A DNA stretch of 64,000 bases from Moorena sp. SIOASIH (GCF_010671925.1 NZ_JAAHIH010000005.1:992001-1056000), one strand, 5' to 3'. Shown: positions 8,463 to 17,808, numbered from the stretch's first letter. Numbers and translations: made by a program. Notes: generated by a model from the sequence alone, not told the origin.

Positions 8463-9002
8463 TCAAGACCTCCGAGACATCCCTTGTTTTCACATCCCTT
8501 CTTTTCACTAGTATGACAGCAACTTTAAACTAGTTATGTATATGTTAAGGTTAGGCACGAGAAACTCTCAACCTTGCTCTGGCTAACCACTGGTCACAGA
8601 GTCGTTTTGGTTGAGGGTGGTGCCAATGCCCCTGGGTGCTAGTGTAGCTTGATCTTCAAGCAGCAGTCCCGAAGTGAAGTCAACACAATGCCGGTGCATC
8701 TCTGTTTTGTTCCCAAATCACCGGAGAATTCCTGAATGATGTTAGAACCGTTAGTAAATCCATATAGACCCATCAAGGCTATGGGTTTTTTGCTCTTTAG
8801 AACAAGAAAAAAAGACTTTTTCCCTTGGTTCGGGAAGTCCTACTGTGGGGGAATTTTGAAAATAACTGATCTGCCTATGCGATTTACCAACTATTGGCAT
8901 TGCCTAATAATCTGAGGATAATTGTCTACAATGCCCAACAGCACCGTTGGTGTCAAAACACTCTGCGTCTTAAATTTGTGATCCCGTTTTCCGTGGAAAG
9001 TT
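8463..9002. other. Intergenic region between divergent genes
   Basis: 540 bases with no credible ORF. It should contain the promoters for the CPP1-like gene (leftward) and the response regulator (rightward). A terminator-like hairpin at 8768-8791 lies in the middle, and GGTGCATCTC at 8692-8701 is a lone half-end of MITE family A. Confidence 0.5.
8768..8791 (+). terminator. Rho-independent-type hairpin
   Basis: ACCCAT-CAAGGCT-ATGGGT followed by TTTTT. No gene upstream on this strand is visible, so it may end a small untranslated transcript starting in the 8.5-8.75 kb gap. Confidence 0.5.
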
Positions 9003-9731
9003 ATGACCGCCGCCAAGATTCTTGTCGTAGATGATGATCCGGCAATCCGAAATTTAATTCTACGCTTCTTAAGTCAAAAGAATTTTCAAATGCAGGCTGC
9101 TCAAGATGGTAAGACGGCTCTTGCCACATTTGAGCAATTTAATCCAGATTTAGTCATTCTAGATGTGAATTTGCCTGACGCCCTTGGCTACAACCTGTGT
9201 CAGCAAATGCAGAGCCGCACTGATGTCTTTGTCCTCTTGCTCACCAGTCGGTCAGATGCTGCTGACAAAAATCAAGGATTTCAACAAGGTGCTGATGACT
9301 ACATCACCAAGCCCTTTGATTTACAAGAGCTGGAAAATCGAGTTAGAGCAATTTTGAAACGGAAGCGGGCTGTTACTGCTACTGAAGCAGAACGCCTCGT
9401 CTTCGACCATTTAGTCATCGATCCAGGGCGCAGGGAGGTAACTATCAACGAAATACTTATCCCTCTAACTGCTCTGGAATTTGATCTACTCCATTTTCTG
9501 GCCTGTCATCCAGGTCGAGTCTTGCGCCGTTCTGAGTTAATCCAGGAAGTCTGGGAGTACGATTATGTGGGAGATCAGCGAGTAGTTGATGTCCATATCG
9601 GTCAAATTCGCCGGAAAATTGAGGTAAATTCCAGTGACCCTTCCTTAATTCAGACAGTTCGCGGTGTTGGCTACAAGTTTGAGGCACCTTCTAGTAAGAA
9701 GAATGAGAAAAATGGTAAATCCAGTAGCTAA
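9003..9731 (+). CDS. OmpR/PhoB-family response regulator
   Basis: 242 codons from ATG, with GGAAAG 6 bases upstream as ribosome site. The receiver domain (about 1-120) has the acidic pair DDD at 10-12, phospho-acceptor Asp54 (VILDVNLPD), Thr81 (LLLTSR) and Lys103 (YITKPFD). A winged-helix DNA-binding domain follows (about 129-230; LTALEFDLLHFLACHPGRVL, VDVHIGQIRRKI, TVRGVGYKFE). It should be a phosphorylation-controlled transcription factor. No kinase gene is adjacent; the nearest is the hybrid PAS-GAF kinase at 12657-15065. I cannot name the orthologue. Confidence 0.9.
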   Translation: MTAAKILVVDDDPAIRNLILRFLSQKNFQMQAAQDGKTALATFEQFNPDLVILDVNLPDALGYNLCQQMQSRTDVFVLLLTSRSDAADKNQGFQQGADDYITKPFDLQELENRVRAILKRKRAVTATEAERLVFDHLVIDPGRREVTINEILIPLTALEFDLLHFLACHPGRVLRRSELIQEVWEYDYVGDQRVVDVHIGQIRRKIEVNSSDPSLIQTVRGVGYKFEAPSSKKNEKNGKSSS

Positions 9732-10004
9732 CTCATTGTTGACACTCCACGACTACTCAAACCCCTTGCTCGTGGAGCGTCAATGGTTGCCAAGGCAATC
9801 GACTACTGAGCTACCGGACTAGAGTTCAAGAGTCGTCTAGCACAGCACGGCGGAAATAAAGATACGATTCAAAAATAGCAAAACGCTTATGTAATAAGCA
9901 TGCAAGAATTGTTAATACCATAATTTTTAATTCCGCGCAGCAGTACTAGTCATCATGCCTGCTTTGGTCTAGCCTCTTGCTGAAGTGGCTCGACTTCCCT
10001 GGGA

Positions 10005-10307
10005 TTAGCTTTGTTGAGAAGACGTCGTAGCATGATTGTTTGATTCTGCTGTAGCCACTTCTGCTGTAGCAACTTCTTTGGTGGTAATTTTCTCAGATTC
10101 ACTTGGGGTAGGGGTGTTCAGCCCTTGCTCTATTTGTTGTGCCTCTAGCTTAAACTGATTTTCAAACTCCTTGGAAGCATCTTGAAAGCCTCTAATGGCT
10201 TTACCCAAACTACGACCAATTTCTGGCAACTTCTTAGGGCCAAATACTAATAGGGCAATGACCATAATCAACACCATTTCCGGTAAACCCATACCAAAAA
10301 CGTTCAT
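10005..10307 (-). CDS. tatA: TatA/E-type twin-arginine translocase subunit
   Basis: 100 codons. The N-terminal membrane helix (about 6-22) is followed by the signature FGPKKLPEIGRSLGKAI and an amphipathic helix, then a low-complexity Ser/Thr/Ala/Glu tail. TatA/E proteins form the pore for folded Tat substrates in the thylakoid and plasma membranes. A consensus AGGAGGT lies 6 bases before the ATG. It follows psbH on the same strand with a terminator between, the usual cyanobacterial order. TatA and TatE-like paralogues cannot be told apart here. The DUF1501 protein at 60379-61608 is a likely Tat client by its signal peptide. Confidence 0.88.
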   Translation of the reverse strand: MNVFGMGLPEMVLIMVIALLVFGPKKLPEIGRSLGKAIRGFQDASKEFENQFKLEAQQIEQGLNTPTPSESEKITTKEVATAEVATAESNNHATTSSQQS

Positions 10308-10479
10308 TATATAACCTCCTGGGATTTGTCAAGTGCTGGTTTGCTGTTCTTAGTATTCCACATTTGACCCAAATTGACCGCTGTTCCGTTGAACTAAGGC
10401 AGTTTAACTAATCCAGTTTAACTAAGCCAGGTAGTCATTTCAGGGACTTCCGAGCCTATCCATTGCTGTCAACAGCATT

Positions 10480-10500
10480 AAAAAACCCGGACAAGCCGGG
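10480..10500 (-). terminator. Terminator of psbH
   Basis: On the minus strand CCCGGC-TTGT-CCGGG is followed directly by TTTTTT: a 5-6 bp GC stem and T-run 55 bases past the psbH stop. Confidence 0.85.
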
Positions 10501-10554
10501 AGGGAGCTGAAATATTTGAAATGTTAATGATTAGCAGTTGAGGCAGGGAGTAGA

Positions 10555-10758
10555 CTACTGCCCTAGGCTTGTCCAATCAACATTGAAACCTTGAATGAGG
10601 ATTGATTTGTTGTAAATCTGCAAAATAATCAGCAAAAAGACGAAAAATAGCCCCATAAAGACTCCCATTACAGGGGTAGTGCCCCAACCTGGGGCAACTT
10701 TGCCATATTCCGAGTTAAGGGGTTTGAGAATATCTCCTAGCCGAGTTCTTTGTGCCAT
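10555..10758 (-). CDS. psbH: Photosystem II reaction-centre protein H
   Basis: 67 codons, the normal length for cyanobacterial PsbH. The N-terminus (MAQRTRLGDILKPLNSEYGK) and the single membrane helix at about 29-50 (PVMGVFMGLFFVFLLIILQI) match the family. PsbH is a small thylakoid subunit that stabilises PSII and the QB site. Cyanobacterial PsbH lacks the phosphorylated N-terminal extension of plants, as here. In most cyanobacteria psbN is the divergent neighbour; here it is about 1.5 kb upstream (12269-12400). Confidence 0.97.
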   Translation of the reverse strand: MAQRTRLGDILKPLNSEYGKVAPGWGTTPVMGVFMGLFFVFLLIILQIYNKSILIQGFNVDWTSLGQ

Positions 10759-10763
10759 GGGTA

Positions 10764-10795
10764 AATTGAGATTTATGTTAATTGAGATTTATGTT
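10764..10795. repeat. Tandem duplication in the psbH leader
   Basis: AATTGAGATTTATGTT occurs twice head-to-tail (10764-10779, 10780-10795), between psbH and an IS200/IS605 end. It covers the psbH leader, where an SD is not evident. Confidence 0.7.
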
Positions 10796-10798
10796 ATT

Positions 10799-10942
10799 GA
10801 CATCTCCCCCGTGCGAGGTATTGCTCGTACGGGGGATTCTACAAGGTGGCGAAGTTGCAGCTTGAAACCGTGCCACTTCGCTTCAAGTCCGATAGGATCT
10901 ACTTAGAAATTTAAACAGAATCCTACCGGTGCGGGAGTGTCA
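10799..10942 (-). mobile_element. IS200/IS605-type terminus, no transposase
   Basis: In reverse complement this reads TGACACTCCCGCACCGGTAGG ... GAAGCGAAGT ... ACTTCGCC ... GGGGGAGATGTCA, the same order of blocks as the tail of the tnpB element at 20028-20163. The internal hairpin GCGAAGT...ACTTCGC and the terminal CCCCCGT/ACGGGGG hairpin are both kept. It is an orphan right end inserted next to psbH. Confidence 0.65.
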
Positions 10943-12268
10943 AAGCTCCCCTACCTTCTTAAGATTATAGACACGTAGGGTCAAAACCCGTTCTCCATAG
11001 GAGACGCGGGGCGCGTTGACTTCGCGTTCGGACTCCTCCTTAGAAATAAGGGGCTATCACGACGAGCGGATGTTTGATATTAGCTTACACTAAGGAGGCA
11101 ATAAACCAAAGACATTTATACTCGAGGTGCAACTATTAGCCTTATAGCTATCTAAACCTTGTGAAACATTATCCACTGTTTTATAATGAAATAAGTTAGT
11201 AACCTGTTTAACTTCGGAACACTGCCGCCCAACGAAGAACTAAAAGCGAAGACAGCTGGTCGTAAGTTAAGCGACGTAAAATAATGGACTGAGTGAAGTT
11301 ACAGTGCGGTTTGAGAGTAGGCAGCAGAGCCTCCATTAATAAAATTAGCGCAATGCTTTTGGCATTGCTTTGTCGGCAACAACCATTAGTTAAAACTAAT
11401 GCTATACCATCGTCCTATCTGCTTGTGAGTAGGTTTGTACAGGTTAAATGTTGCACAAGTCGCTTGAATTCAATCAATCCAGACTCGGAAATTGTTTGAG
11501 AGAGTTTGCGGCAGTGGCACATCCAATAGACATGATTAACTGCCAGGACTATCAAAGCGTGGTTTTTGCCTAAGTACCTGGTGAGGTAAAGGTCGTGAAA
11601 ATTTTCCGGATGTTGGGCTACATACCCCGTGATGAGGCGCCAACTCACCTTTTCCCAAGAAAATTAACACACTGTTAACACAGTACCTGATATTTTTCAA
11701 GCCTGCCGTTCACAACAACTAATCTTTTTGAAGATTAGTTGTTGACAAACTTAGACAGTAGTTGACAAAAAATAAATTTTGTCAACTACTGTCTAAGTTT
11801 GTCTAGTAGTTAGAGTTTTGGAAATGTATCTTAACAGTATTAATATTCTGTGGTATTCTTAAAAAAAAGCAATAAAATTAAAATTTGTTAACACAACATC
11901 AAAAAAAGCTACAATTGACTCTGAATCTACTTCTGACAATAGATCCCGTTTAGCTCGCCTTTGGCGTGATCGTCCAAGCACAGGTCGGGGTATCCCCTAC
12001 CATGCTCTCGATCTAGAGAGAACTAAATGTATAGGTTTGTCTAGATTTTAGAGAGCAGAATGTCAAAAAGAAAACAGACTCATATAGCGATGCAGTGCCC
12101 TCAGGGGGAGGCAGCGCGGTCCTGGCGGTTTACCCCATGAGCGACTGCCGTTCCACGGCGCTTTCAGCGATGTAGGTGACCCACGCAGATCCATGCGCCA
12201 TGAGCAACTGCAGTGGTTTAACCCACGAGCGACTGCATCAACACACACACTTATATTTGATTTGAGCC
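10943..12268. other. Mobile-element debris between psbH and psbN
   Basis: About 1.3 kb without a credible gene. A 77-codon minus frame at 11415-11648 (MSWRLITGYVAQHPENFHDL) is unrecognised and may be a transposase relic. Large palindromes lie at 11713-11803. REP-type repeats (GATGCAGTGCC ... GAGCGACTGCATC) fill 12088-12240 and end about 28 bases before psbN. ATCGATCTAGAGAG palindromic sequence is at about 12007-12017. Confidence 0.5.
11713..11803. repeat. Two abutting perfect palindromes
   Basis: 11713-11726 (CAACAACTAATCTT) pairs with 11731-11744 around TTTG, a 14-bp stem. The next palindrome shares base 11744: its left arm 11744-11770 (GACAAACTTAGACAGTAG, then TTGACAAAA) pairs exactly with 11777-11803 around AATAAA, a 27-bp stem. 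Such length without any mismatch implies recent origin or selection. Confidence 0.9.
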
Positions 12269-12400
12269 ATGGAACCCGCAATAGTCCTTAGCATTGTTAT
12301 CCTTGTTTTTGTGATCGGTATCACTGGTATATCCATTTACACCGCTTTTGGACCCCCTTCAGCGGAATTAGTCGATCAGTTTGAAGAACATGAAGACTAA
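12269..12400 (+). CDS. psbN: Photosystem II assembly protein PsbN
   Basis: A 43-codon ORF too short for a 60-aa cut-off: it begins MEPAIVLSIVILVFVIGITG, continues SIYTAFGPPSAELVDQFEE and ends HED. This is the whole PsbN protein: one N-terminal membrane helix (about 4-25), the conserved FGPPS after it and an acidic tail. PsbN is needed for PSII assembly and repair and is not a stable subunit. The gene points away from psbH as usual, but the spacing (1.5 kb) is unusual. Its stop codon overlaps the target duplication of a MITE that starts 9 bases later. Confidence 0.95.
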   Translation: MEPAIVLSIVILVFVIGITGISIYTAFGPPSAELVDQFEEHED

Positions 12401-12408
12401 TATAATGG

Positions 12409-12533
12409 CAGGGTAAACGCATCTTATTTTGAAATGCCTACTGGATATGAGATTCATACGATAAGTAGTTTTGCTTATTAATTGTGAAATCTTTTTTGAG
12501 TAAGGCTTCTAGAATTTAGATGGGTTTGCCCTG
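12409..12533. mobile_element. ISAs1-end MITE abutting psbN
   Basis: Ends are CAGGGTAAACGCATCT (12409-12424) and the inverted AGATGGGTTTGCCCTG (12518-12533). Both flanks carry AATATAATGG (12399-12408 and 12534-12543), an exact 10-bp target duplication. The same ends (CAGGGTAATCGCATCTTAG) bound the ISAs1-like element at 47191-48722, the probable source of transposase. Confidence 0.85.
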
Positions 12534-12656
12534 AATATAATGGTGTTCCATTTAAACGGGGAAAGTCACAAGTGATTAGGGTAGCACAACTCAACTATCA
12601 GTTAACCGCTACCCTTAGGCAACAGACAAAGCAGTCCCTTAAGCATAGAAGGTAGA

Positions 12657-15065
12657 TTAAAACTTGATCGTCAAACTGTTGTCGTGTTCATTGAGTTCGG
12701 AGCCTTGAGGAGCCGGAATTTGCACGGTAAATGTAGTCCATCTCTGAGAGCTTTCTACCTGAATGATGCCGTCGAGCTGCTTGACTAGCTGCTTCACCAA
12801 AGCCAGACCTAATCCTGTACCACCTCGCTTCCAAGGATCAGCATTAGGAATGCGATAGAACTTATCGAAGATGTGGGGTAATTCCGTATCAGCAATCTCG
12901 GCTTGATTGCTGATCTTAAATATTACCTTGGGTACGGTATCTGATGGGATCAGATCCGGATTGTTTTGGTAAAAAAACTCAAGAATAATCTGCCTGTTGG
13001 CTGGAGTATATTTACAAGCATTGTTGAACAGTTCTGTCACAATTCGCCCGAAGCTGGTCTTGTCAATCAAAACCGATGGCAAATTATCTGACAGAGTCAA
13101 CTTCAGAATTTGCTGTTGTGCCTGGATACGGGAGCAAAAGGAATCAATGATTCGGCGTAACCAGATTTTCAAGTCTACTACTGTTCGCGAAACCTGATAA
13201 GAGGCGGTTTCTAAACGCTGCAAGTCGAGTAAATCGTTGATTAGTTCAATTTCTCTGTAACACTCAGATTCTAAAATCTCTGTATAGCGCTGTCGTCGTT
13301 GACTCTCCGGAGCAATTTTGAGCATCTGTATTGCCATTTTCATATTGGATAGAGGTGTGCGCAGTTCATGAGAAACGGTACTTAAGAAATCATCTTTGAG
13401 GATGTTTAGTCTCTGTAGTTCCTTGATTCTCTCTCGTAGTTGTTGGGTGCGCTCGAGTACTTGCCGTTCTAAGTCGGTGTTGAGGTTAGCCAGCCGCTGA
13501 TAAAGCTGGCCTTGCTGAATTGCGATCGCAAGTTGCTCAGCCATCGACTGCACCAAAGTCACTGCCCCATCAGACCATTGGTAGTCACTATCAATCTTGA
13601 TCAGGCACAATTTTCCCCAGAGGCGGTTTTGAAACCTTAGTGGTACAAGTAACTGATGGCAACTGTCCTGAAGGTTTAAGTTGCAGCTATTGTTAATACG
13701 CACCACTTCCAGATTTTTGATCTTGCGACTAATCTCATTGTCCACATCGGGAGTTTCAGCCCCCAAAGGGCTACTCAAGTTAGGGTGTTTAGTGCATTGA
13801 GATACGGTTAACCAAACCTGTCGCTGTGGCAGATATTCTTGAATTTCTACTAGGTCAACGTCCAACAGCTGACTGATTTCTTGAGTGGCTGTGGTAAAAA
13901 TCTGCTCTAAATCAAGAGAGCTACGAATCTTTTGAGTAAACTGATTGAGCGTTGCTTCCCGTTGAGCTTTGAGTTGGTTTTCCTGATAAATTTGAGCCTG
14001 CTGAATCGCAATTCCTACATGGTCTGCTACTGATTTCCACAAATTTCTTTCCCAAAGCTGCCACTGTCGTGGTCTACTACACTGATGGGCAACCAATAGT
14101 CCCCACAGAGGTGAGTCTTTAGGTTGGTTTTGGTCTAGTTGAGGGTGACAGATAATCGGAACTACCAAGTTAGCAACGACTTGAAGCTGAGCTAGGCAAT
14201 TAACTTCATAGGAGGACAAGCCCCCAGAATCAGAATAGATATCTTCAATGGCTTGGATTGGACCATACCGGTACTGATTAGCATGGGTTTCCCAGAAGTG
14301 GGGATTATACATTTCCCTACCTGTAATCGGCTGCCAAGGTGATTCTACAGACTCTACTGTGAATCTACCTCTCCAATCGGACTCGAAGCGATAAACCGCT
14401 ACCCGATCTGCTTGTAACAATCGACGAACTTCATTAACTGTGGTATTTAGAATTGTCTCCACATCTAAAGACTTACGAATGCGGGCTGCAAAGTTTTCCC
14501 GAAGGGAATCACCCATTGCCTGCCTCAGCTTATCTTGAGCCACCTGGTTAGACAGTGCGATCGCATAGCGTGACCTATGGTCAATCTCTGCCTGTTTGCC
14601 CTCTTTAGCATCAACGACAGTTGCTACAAAACCAATCTGTTTCCCTACCTGATCTTGCAGGACACTAATGGTAAAATCGCTAGCCAATCGGCTACCGTCT
14701 TGGCGTTGAATGAGCAACTCACCCTGCCAAACCTCTAACTGGGACAATTGGGCAAAAATTTCTTTGATGGGAGCATCACTTCTAGGGGGAAACATGATCT
14801 CGGATAGCTGCGACCCAATAACATCTTGGGCTTGCCATTGATATAGCTTGCAGGCATAACTATTCCAATGGATAATTTTTCCATCCATATCTATGGCAAT
14901 AATCCCACTAGGTAAGTTATCTAATAAACAAGCCTGAAAGTGAATTTGCTCTTGTGCCTTTTGGTATTTGGTTTCCTGAGCTAATAAAATTTCTTGAAGC
15001 TGCTCAAAGGCTGCTTCATCGACTGTAAGCTCACGTAGAATCTGGAACTGCTCTAATCTCATCAT
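12657..15065 (-). CDS. PAS-GAF-GAF sensor histidine kinase
   Basis: 802 codons. In order: short coiled coil (1-40), PAS domain (about 42-160; GIIAIDMDGKIIHWNSYACK), GAF (about 190-357), second GAF (about 372-530), a helix linker, HisKA with the phospho-acceptor His566 in FLSTVSHELRTPLSNMK, and HATPase_c (about 670-785; N-box NNACKYTPANR, G-box GGTGLGLALVKQL). The first GAF has bilin-lyase-like VAVYRFESDWRG but its neighbourhood shows no clear Cys for covalent bilin, so ligand type is open. It is predicted soluble. The partner regulator is unknown; nothing follows it in an operon. Confidence 0.9.
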   Translation of the reverse strand: MMRLEQFQILRELTVDEAAFEQLQEILLAQETKYQKAQEQIHFQACLLDNLPSGIIAIDMDGKIIHWNSYACKLYQWQAQDVIGSQLSEIMFPPRSDAPIKEIFAQLSQLEVWQGELLIQRQDGSRLASDFTISVLQDQVGKQIGFVATVVDAKEGKQAEIDHRSRYAIALSNQVAQDKLRQAMGDSLRENFAARIRKSLDVETILNTTVNEVRRLLQADRVAVYRFESDWRGRFTVESVESPWQPITGREMYNPHFWETHANQYRYGPIQAIEDIYSDSGGLSSYEVNCLAQLQVVANLVVPIICHPQLDQNQPKDSPLWGLLVAHQCSRPRQWQLWERNLWKSVADHVGIAIQQAQIYQENQLKAQREATLNQFTQKIRSSLDLEQIFTTATQEISQLLDVDLVEIQEYLPQRQVWLTVSQCTKHPNLSSPLGAETPDVDNEISRKIKNLEVVRINNSCNLNLQDSCHQLLVPLRFQNRLWGKLCLIKIDSDYQWSDGAVTLVQSMAEQLAIAIQQGQLYQRLANLNTDLERQVLERTQQLRERIKELQRLNILKDDFLSTVSHELRTPLSNMKMAIQMLKIAPESQRRQRYTEILESECYREIELINDLLDLQRLETASYQVSRTVVDLKIWLRRIIDSFCSRIQAQQQILKLTLSDNLPSVLIDKTSFGRIVTELFNNACKYTPANRQIILEFFYQNNPDLIPSDTVPKVIFKISNQAEIADTELPHIFDKFYRIPNADPWKRGGTGLGLALVKQLVKQLDGIIQVESSQRWTTFTVQIPAPQGSELNEHDNSLTIKF

Positions 15066-15419
15066 TGATGTCTCGAAATCGAACGATCAGCTCTCAATTC
15101 AACAGTTACCATCAGCAACTGTGGCTGTAGTGACTTGGGTGGTTGTATTTCTCACATCAGCCTGTTTTCTATTCTTACCTGTACTCAGATGCAGAAAGTT
15201 GAATTGATTTGCCATAGCTAGTTGACTAAAAAATTTCCATAGATACAGCCATAGCATTCCCAAAACCATGACTCAGAGCGACAATTGTGTATAAAGATTG
15301 ATCTAGCAAGCAGGTCAGAGCGATTACTTTACCAGACAGCTGGGTAGATTCTCAACCGATCACAACCGATGCTCATACTCCGCTGAGGTTAATTGTCAAC
15401 CAAACCCCAACAAACTACG
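15066..15419. other. Divergent promoter region of kinase and nblB
   Basis: About 350 bases between two genes transcribed outward. No ORF, RNA gene or repeat stood out. A TTG at 15393 is in frame with nblB, but its nine extra residues look unlike the family. Confidence 0.4.
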
Positions 15420-16091
15420 ATGTCCTCTAATTTAGAACAACTTTCGGCTCAGCTGGAAAGCCCTAACATGCGCGATCGCTTGATGGCTCTGGCATCACTA
15501 CGGAATGTTCAAGCCAGTGATGCGGTGCCCCTAATTAAAAAGGTACTTGATGATCCCAATTTACCAGTTCGCTCTATGGCTATATTCGCCCTGGGAGTCA
15601 AGCCTACGGAAGAATGCTACCCAATTTTGGTCAAATTCATGGCAACTGACCCAGATTACGGAATTCGTGCTGCTGCTGCTGGGGCTTTGGGATATCTAGG
15701 TGACCCCAAAGCCTTTGAACCTCTAGTCAGGGCGTTCTACGAAGATACTCAATGGTTGGTACGTTTTAGTGCTGCTGTTTCCCTAGGTAATCTCCAAGAT
15801 CCCCGTGCTCGTGATGTGCTGACCAAGGCGTTAGATAGTCCCGAAGTACTAGTCCAACAAGCTGCTATTGCTGCTTTGGGGGAAATCAAAGCAACAGAAG
15901 CTATAGACGATATTCTACGCTTTGCCCAGTCAGAGGATTGGATCGTGCGTCAACGTTTAGCAGAAGCCCTCGGTCAACTGGGTCAGGACAAAAGTATCTC
16001 GGCATTAAAGTATTTGGCAAAAGACAGCCATCCTCAAGTGTCTGAAGCTGCTCAAATGGCTATATTGCGTTTGTCTGAAGCCTCAAGCTAG
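15420..16091 (+). CDS. nblB: NblB-like HEAT-repeat protein
   Basis: 223 codons from the ATG at 15420 (MSSNLEQLSAQLESPNMRDR). An earlier TTG would add nine residues. The body is about six HEAT repeats of 30 residues (for example VRSMAIFALGVKP, IRAAAAGALGYLG, VRFSAAVSLGNLQ, VQQAAIAALGEIK, VRQRLAEALGQLG), as in the phycobilisome-degradation factor NblB and in CpcE/F-type bilin lyases. Length about 223 aa fits NblB. It would bind phycobiliprotein or bilin in the cytosol during nutrient stress. The next host gene, at 20199, is a CpcS-type lyase, and a 4-kb mobile insertion separates the two. Confidence 0.8.
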   Translation: MSSNLEQLSAQLESPNMRDRLMALASLRNVQASDAVPLIKKVLDDPNLPVRSMAIFALGVKPTEECYPILVKFMATDPDYGIRAAAAGALGYLGDPKAFEPLVRAFYEDTQWLVRFSAAVSLGNLQDPRARDVLTKALDSPEVLVQQAAIAALGEIKATEAIDDILRFAQSEDWIVRQRLAEALGQLGQDKSISALKYLAKDSHPQVSEAAQMAILRLSEASS

Positions 16092-16336
16092 TGTAGCATC
16101 CTGGTAATTGGGCTAATCATAGCGCGATAGAATCAAGAGTGCACCACTTGATTGAAATTACCAACATCACTGATCTACCAAGACATAGCGGGAGCGTGAG
16201 AGCCCCTACCTTTCAAGGAGGGTTTGAAGTTACCGTAAGACAGTTGAGCCTTATTCACTTAACTTAAACCTTTTACCCATAACCTGCCGACTATTTTGGC
16301 TCAACTGTCTAAGGTTTCGTCTCCGGGGTGAAACGC

Positions 16337-16364
16337 GACACGACAGGTTTTAAACCGTCGTGTC
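16337..16364. repeat. Left-end hairpin of the IS200/IS605 element
   Basis: GACACGAC-a-GGTTT-t-AAACC-GTCGTGTC forms a 13-bp stem with one bulged A, placed upstream of tnpB where IS200/IS605 elements carry their left-end imperfect palindrome. The exact left border was not defined. Confidence 0.55.
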
Positions 16365-16378
16365 TCTGGTATAATAGA

Positions 16379-16566
16379 GGCTCTCCTAGACTGCTTATAG
16401 TAAATGAGTAGTTTAAATGAGCGATTACCCCTTAAATAGCAAGGGCTTCAATAAACTCAAAATACAGTCTTATTAAAATTGCATTTTTAAATTCCTCAAA
16501 ACCTTACTTAGTAAGGGCTATGGCTATTATTTTATAAAAAGTTATCCTAGCCAACCTAGGAGAGCC
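16379..16566. mobile_element. 188-bp MITE (TIR GGCTCTCCTAG), copy 1
   Basis: Starts GGCTCTCCTAGACTG and ends CTAGGAGAGCC. Flanked by ATAATAGA at 16371-16378 and 16567-16574, an exact 8-bp duplication. Its body (AGTAAATGAGTAGTTTAAAT..., CTTACTTAGTAAGGGCTATGG) matches 58210-58396 almost base for base. It sits between the left-end hairpin and the tnpB start, so it entered the IS after the IS was in place. Confidence 0.92.
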
Positions 16567-16594
16567 ATAATAGATAGCAGGAGGTGATGAAAAA

Positions 16595-17808
16595 TTGTAC
16601 AGAACAATTCCAGTTAGAGCATCATTTACTGATGAAGAAAAAGCGTTTTGGATTTACCAGTGCGAACAGGCTAACAGCCTGATTAATTCAGCGATCTATT
16701 ACATTAGACAAGCCCATTACAATAAACTTGAGCAGCTAGAAGATGCTTTTACCACTTATTGGTGTGGCGATGAATTACGCTATGGATGGAAAACCTACAA
16801 TTGTAGTACAAAATATGCAGAGCTTTGCAAAGCTATCAAGGAAAGCTCAAATTACAAAGCAATGGCTGCACAGTCAGCACAGCAAACACTTAAGACAGTA
16901 GCTGAGTCAATTAACAGTTACAACAAGTTAGTTGACCTATACTACAAAGGTAAGGTAAACAAACCAAAATTGCCCAGATATCGTAAAAAAGGAGGATTAG
17001 CAGCAGTAACCTTTCCCCGTCAAGCACTCAATTACAAAAATGGCTGTTTTTATCCATCAATTAGTCGTGAGACCAAACCTCATCTGATCACTGAGATAGC
17101 ACTACAACTCCCGGATTTTATTGACTCAGACTGGGTTAAAGAAGTAACCATACGCCCTTACTTGGGTGAGTTGTGGATTGATTGGGTAATTGATGATAAC
17201 AAAAAGCCGATATCCAACAATCCCAATCTTGACTACACTCAAGCTTGGAGTTTCGATCACGGTGGAACGAACTGGCTGACTGGGGTTTCGACCCGTGGTA
17301 AAAGTTTGATTATTGACGGTCGTAAGCTTAAGTCAATGAATCAAGGTTATTGCCGCTTGGTGGCAAAGTATAAGCAAGGAAAACCAAAATTTTACTGGGA
17401 TTCTCACCTTGACCGAGTACAGCGCAAACGTAATAATCAAATGAGAGATGCTATCAACAAAGCAGCTAGATTCATAATTAATCAGTGCTTAAATGATGGT
17501 GTTGGTAATTTGATAATTGGTTGGAACTATGGCCAAAAGAATAGTTCTAGTATGGGCAAGCGTGGCAATCAAAATTTTGTGGTCATCCCCACAGGAAGAT
17601 TGATTGAACGCTTAAAGCAGCTTTGCCCAGAGTATGGAATAAAGTTAACAATTACCGAAGAAGCGTACACCAGTAAAGCGTCTTACCTAGATGGCGATTG
17701 CCTCTACTTTCATGGTGAAAAACCCAAAGGATGGTTTCCGTCAGGCAAAAGGGTAAAACGTGGATTGTACAAAACTTCTTCTGGGTGGTTGATCAACGCC
17801 GATTGTAA
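16595..17808 (+). CDS. tnpB: TnpB (IS200/IS605 OrfB), 5' exon, interrupted by a group II intron
   Basis: A TTG start at 16595 has AGGAGGTGA 7 bases upstream. 404 codons precede the intron. TnpB is an RNA-guided RuvC-like nuclease. RuvC acids are visible: Asp in WSFDHGGTNWLTGV (about 222), Glu in ITEEAYTSKAS (about 353) and Asp in GWLINAD (about 403). The C4 zinc ribbon is absent, as in this cyanobacterial subgroup with GKRVKRGLYKT before the third motif. Genomic reading continues into the intron for 10 codons to a stop at 17839, giving a truncated product unless splicing occurs. The intron falls one codon after the third catalytic Asp, in the codon AA|C. Confidence 0.88.

Noticed and set aside
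15393..15419. TTG start for nblB
   Set aside because: The next ATG at 15420 gives the family-like N-terminus; the TTG has no ribosome site.
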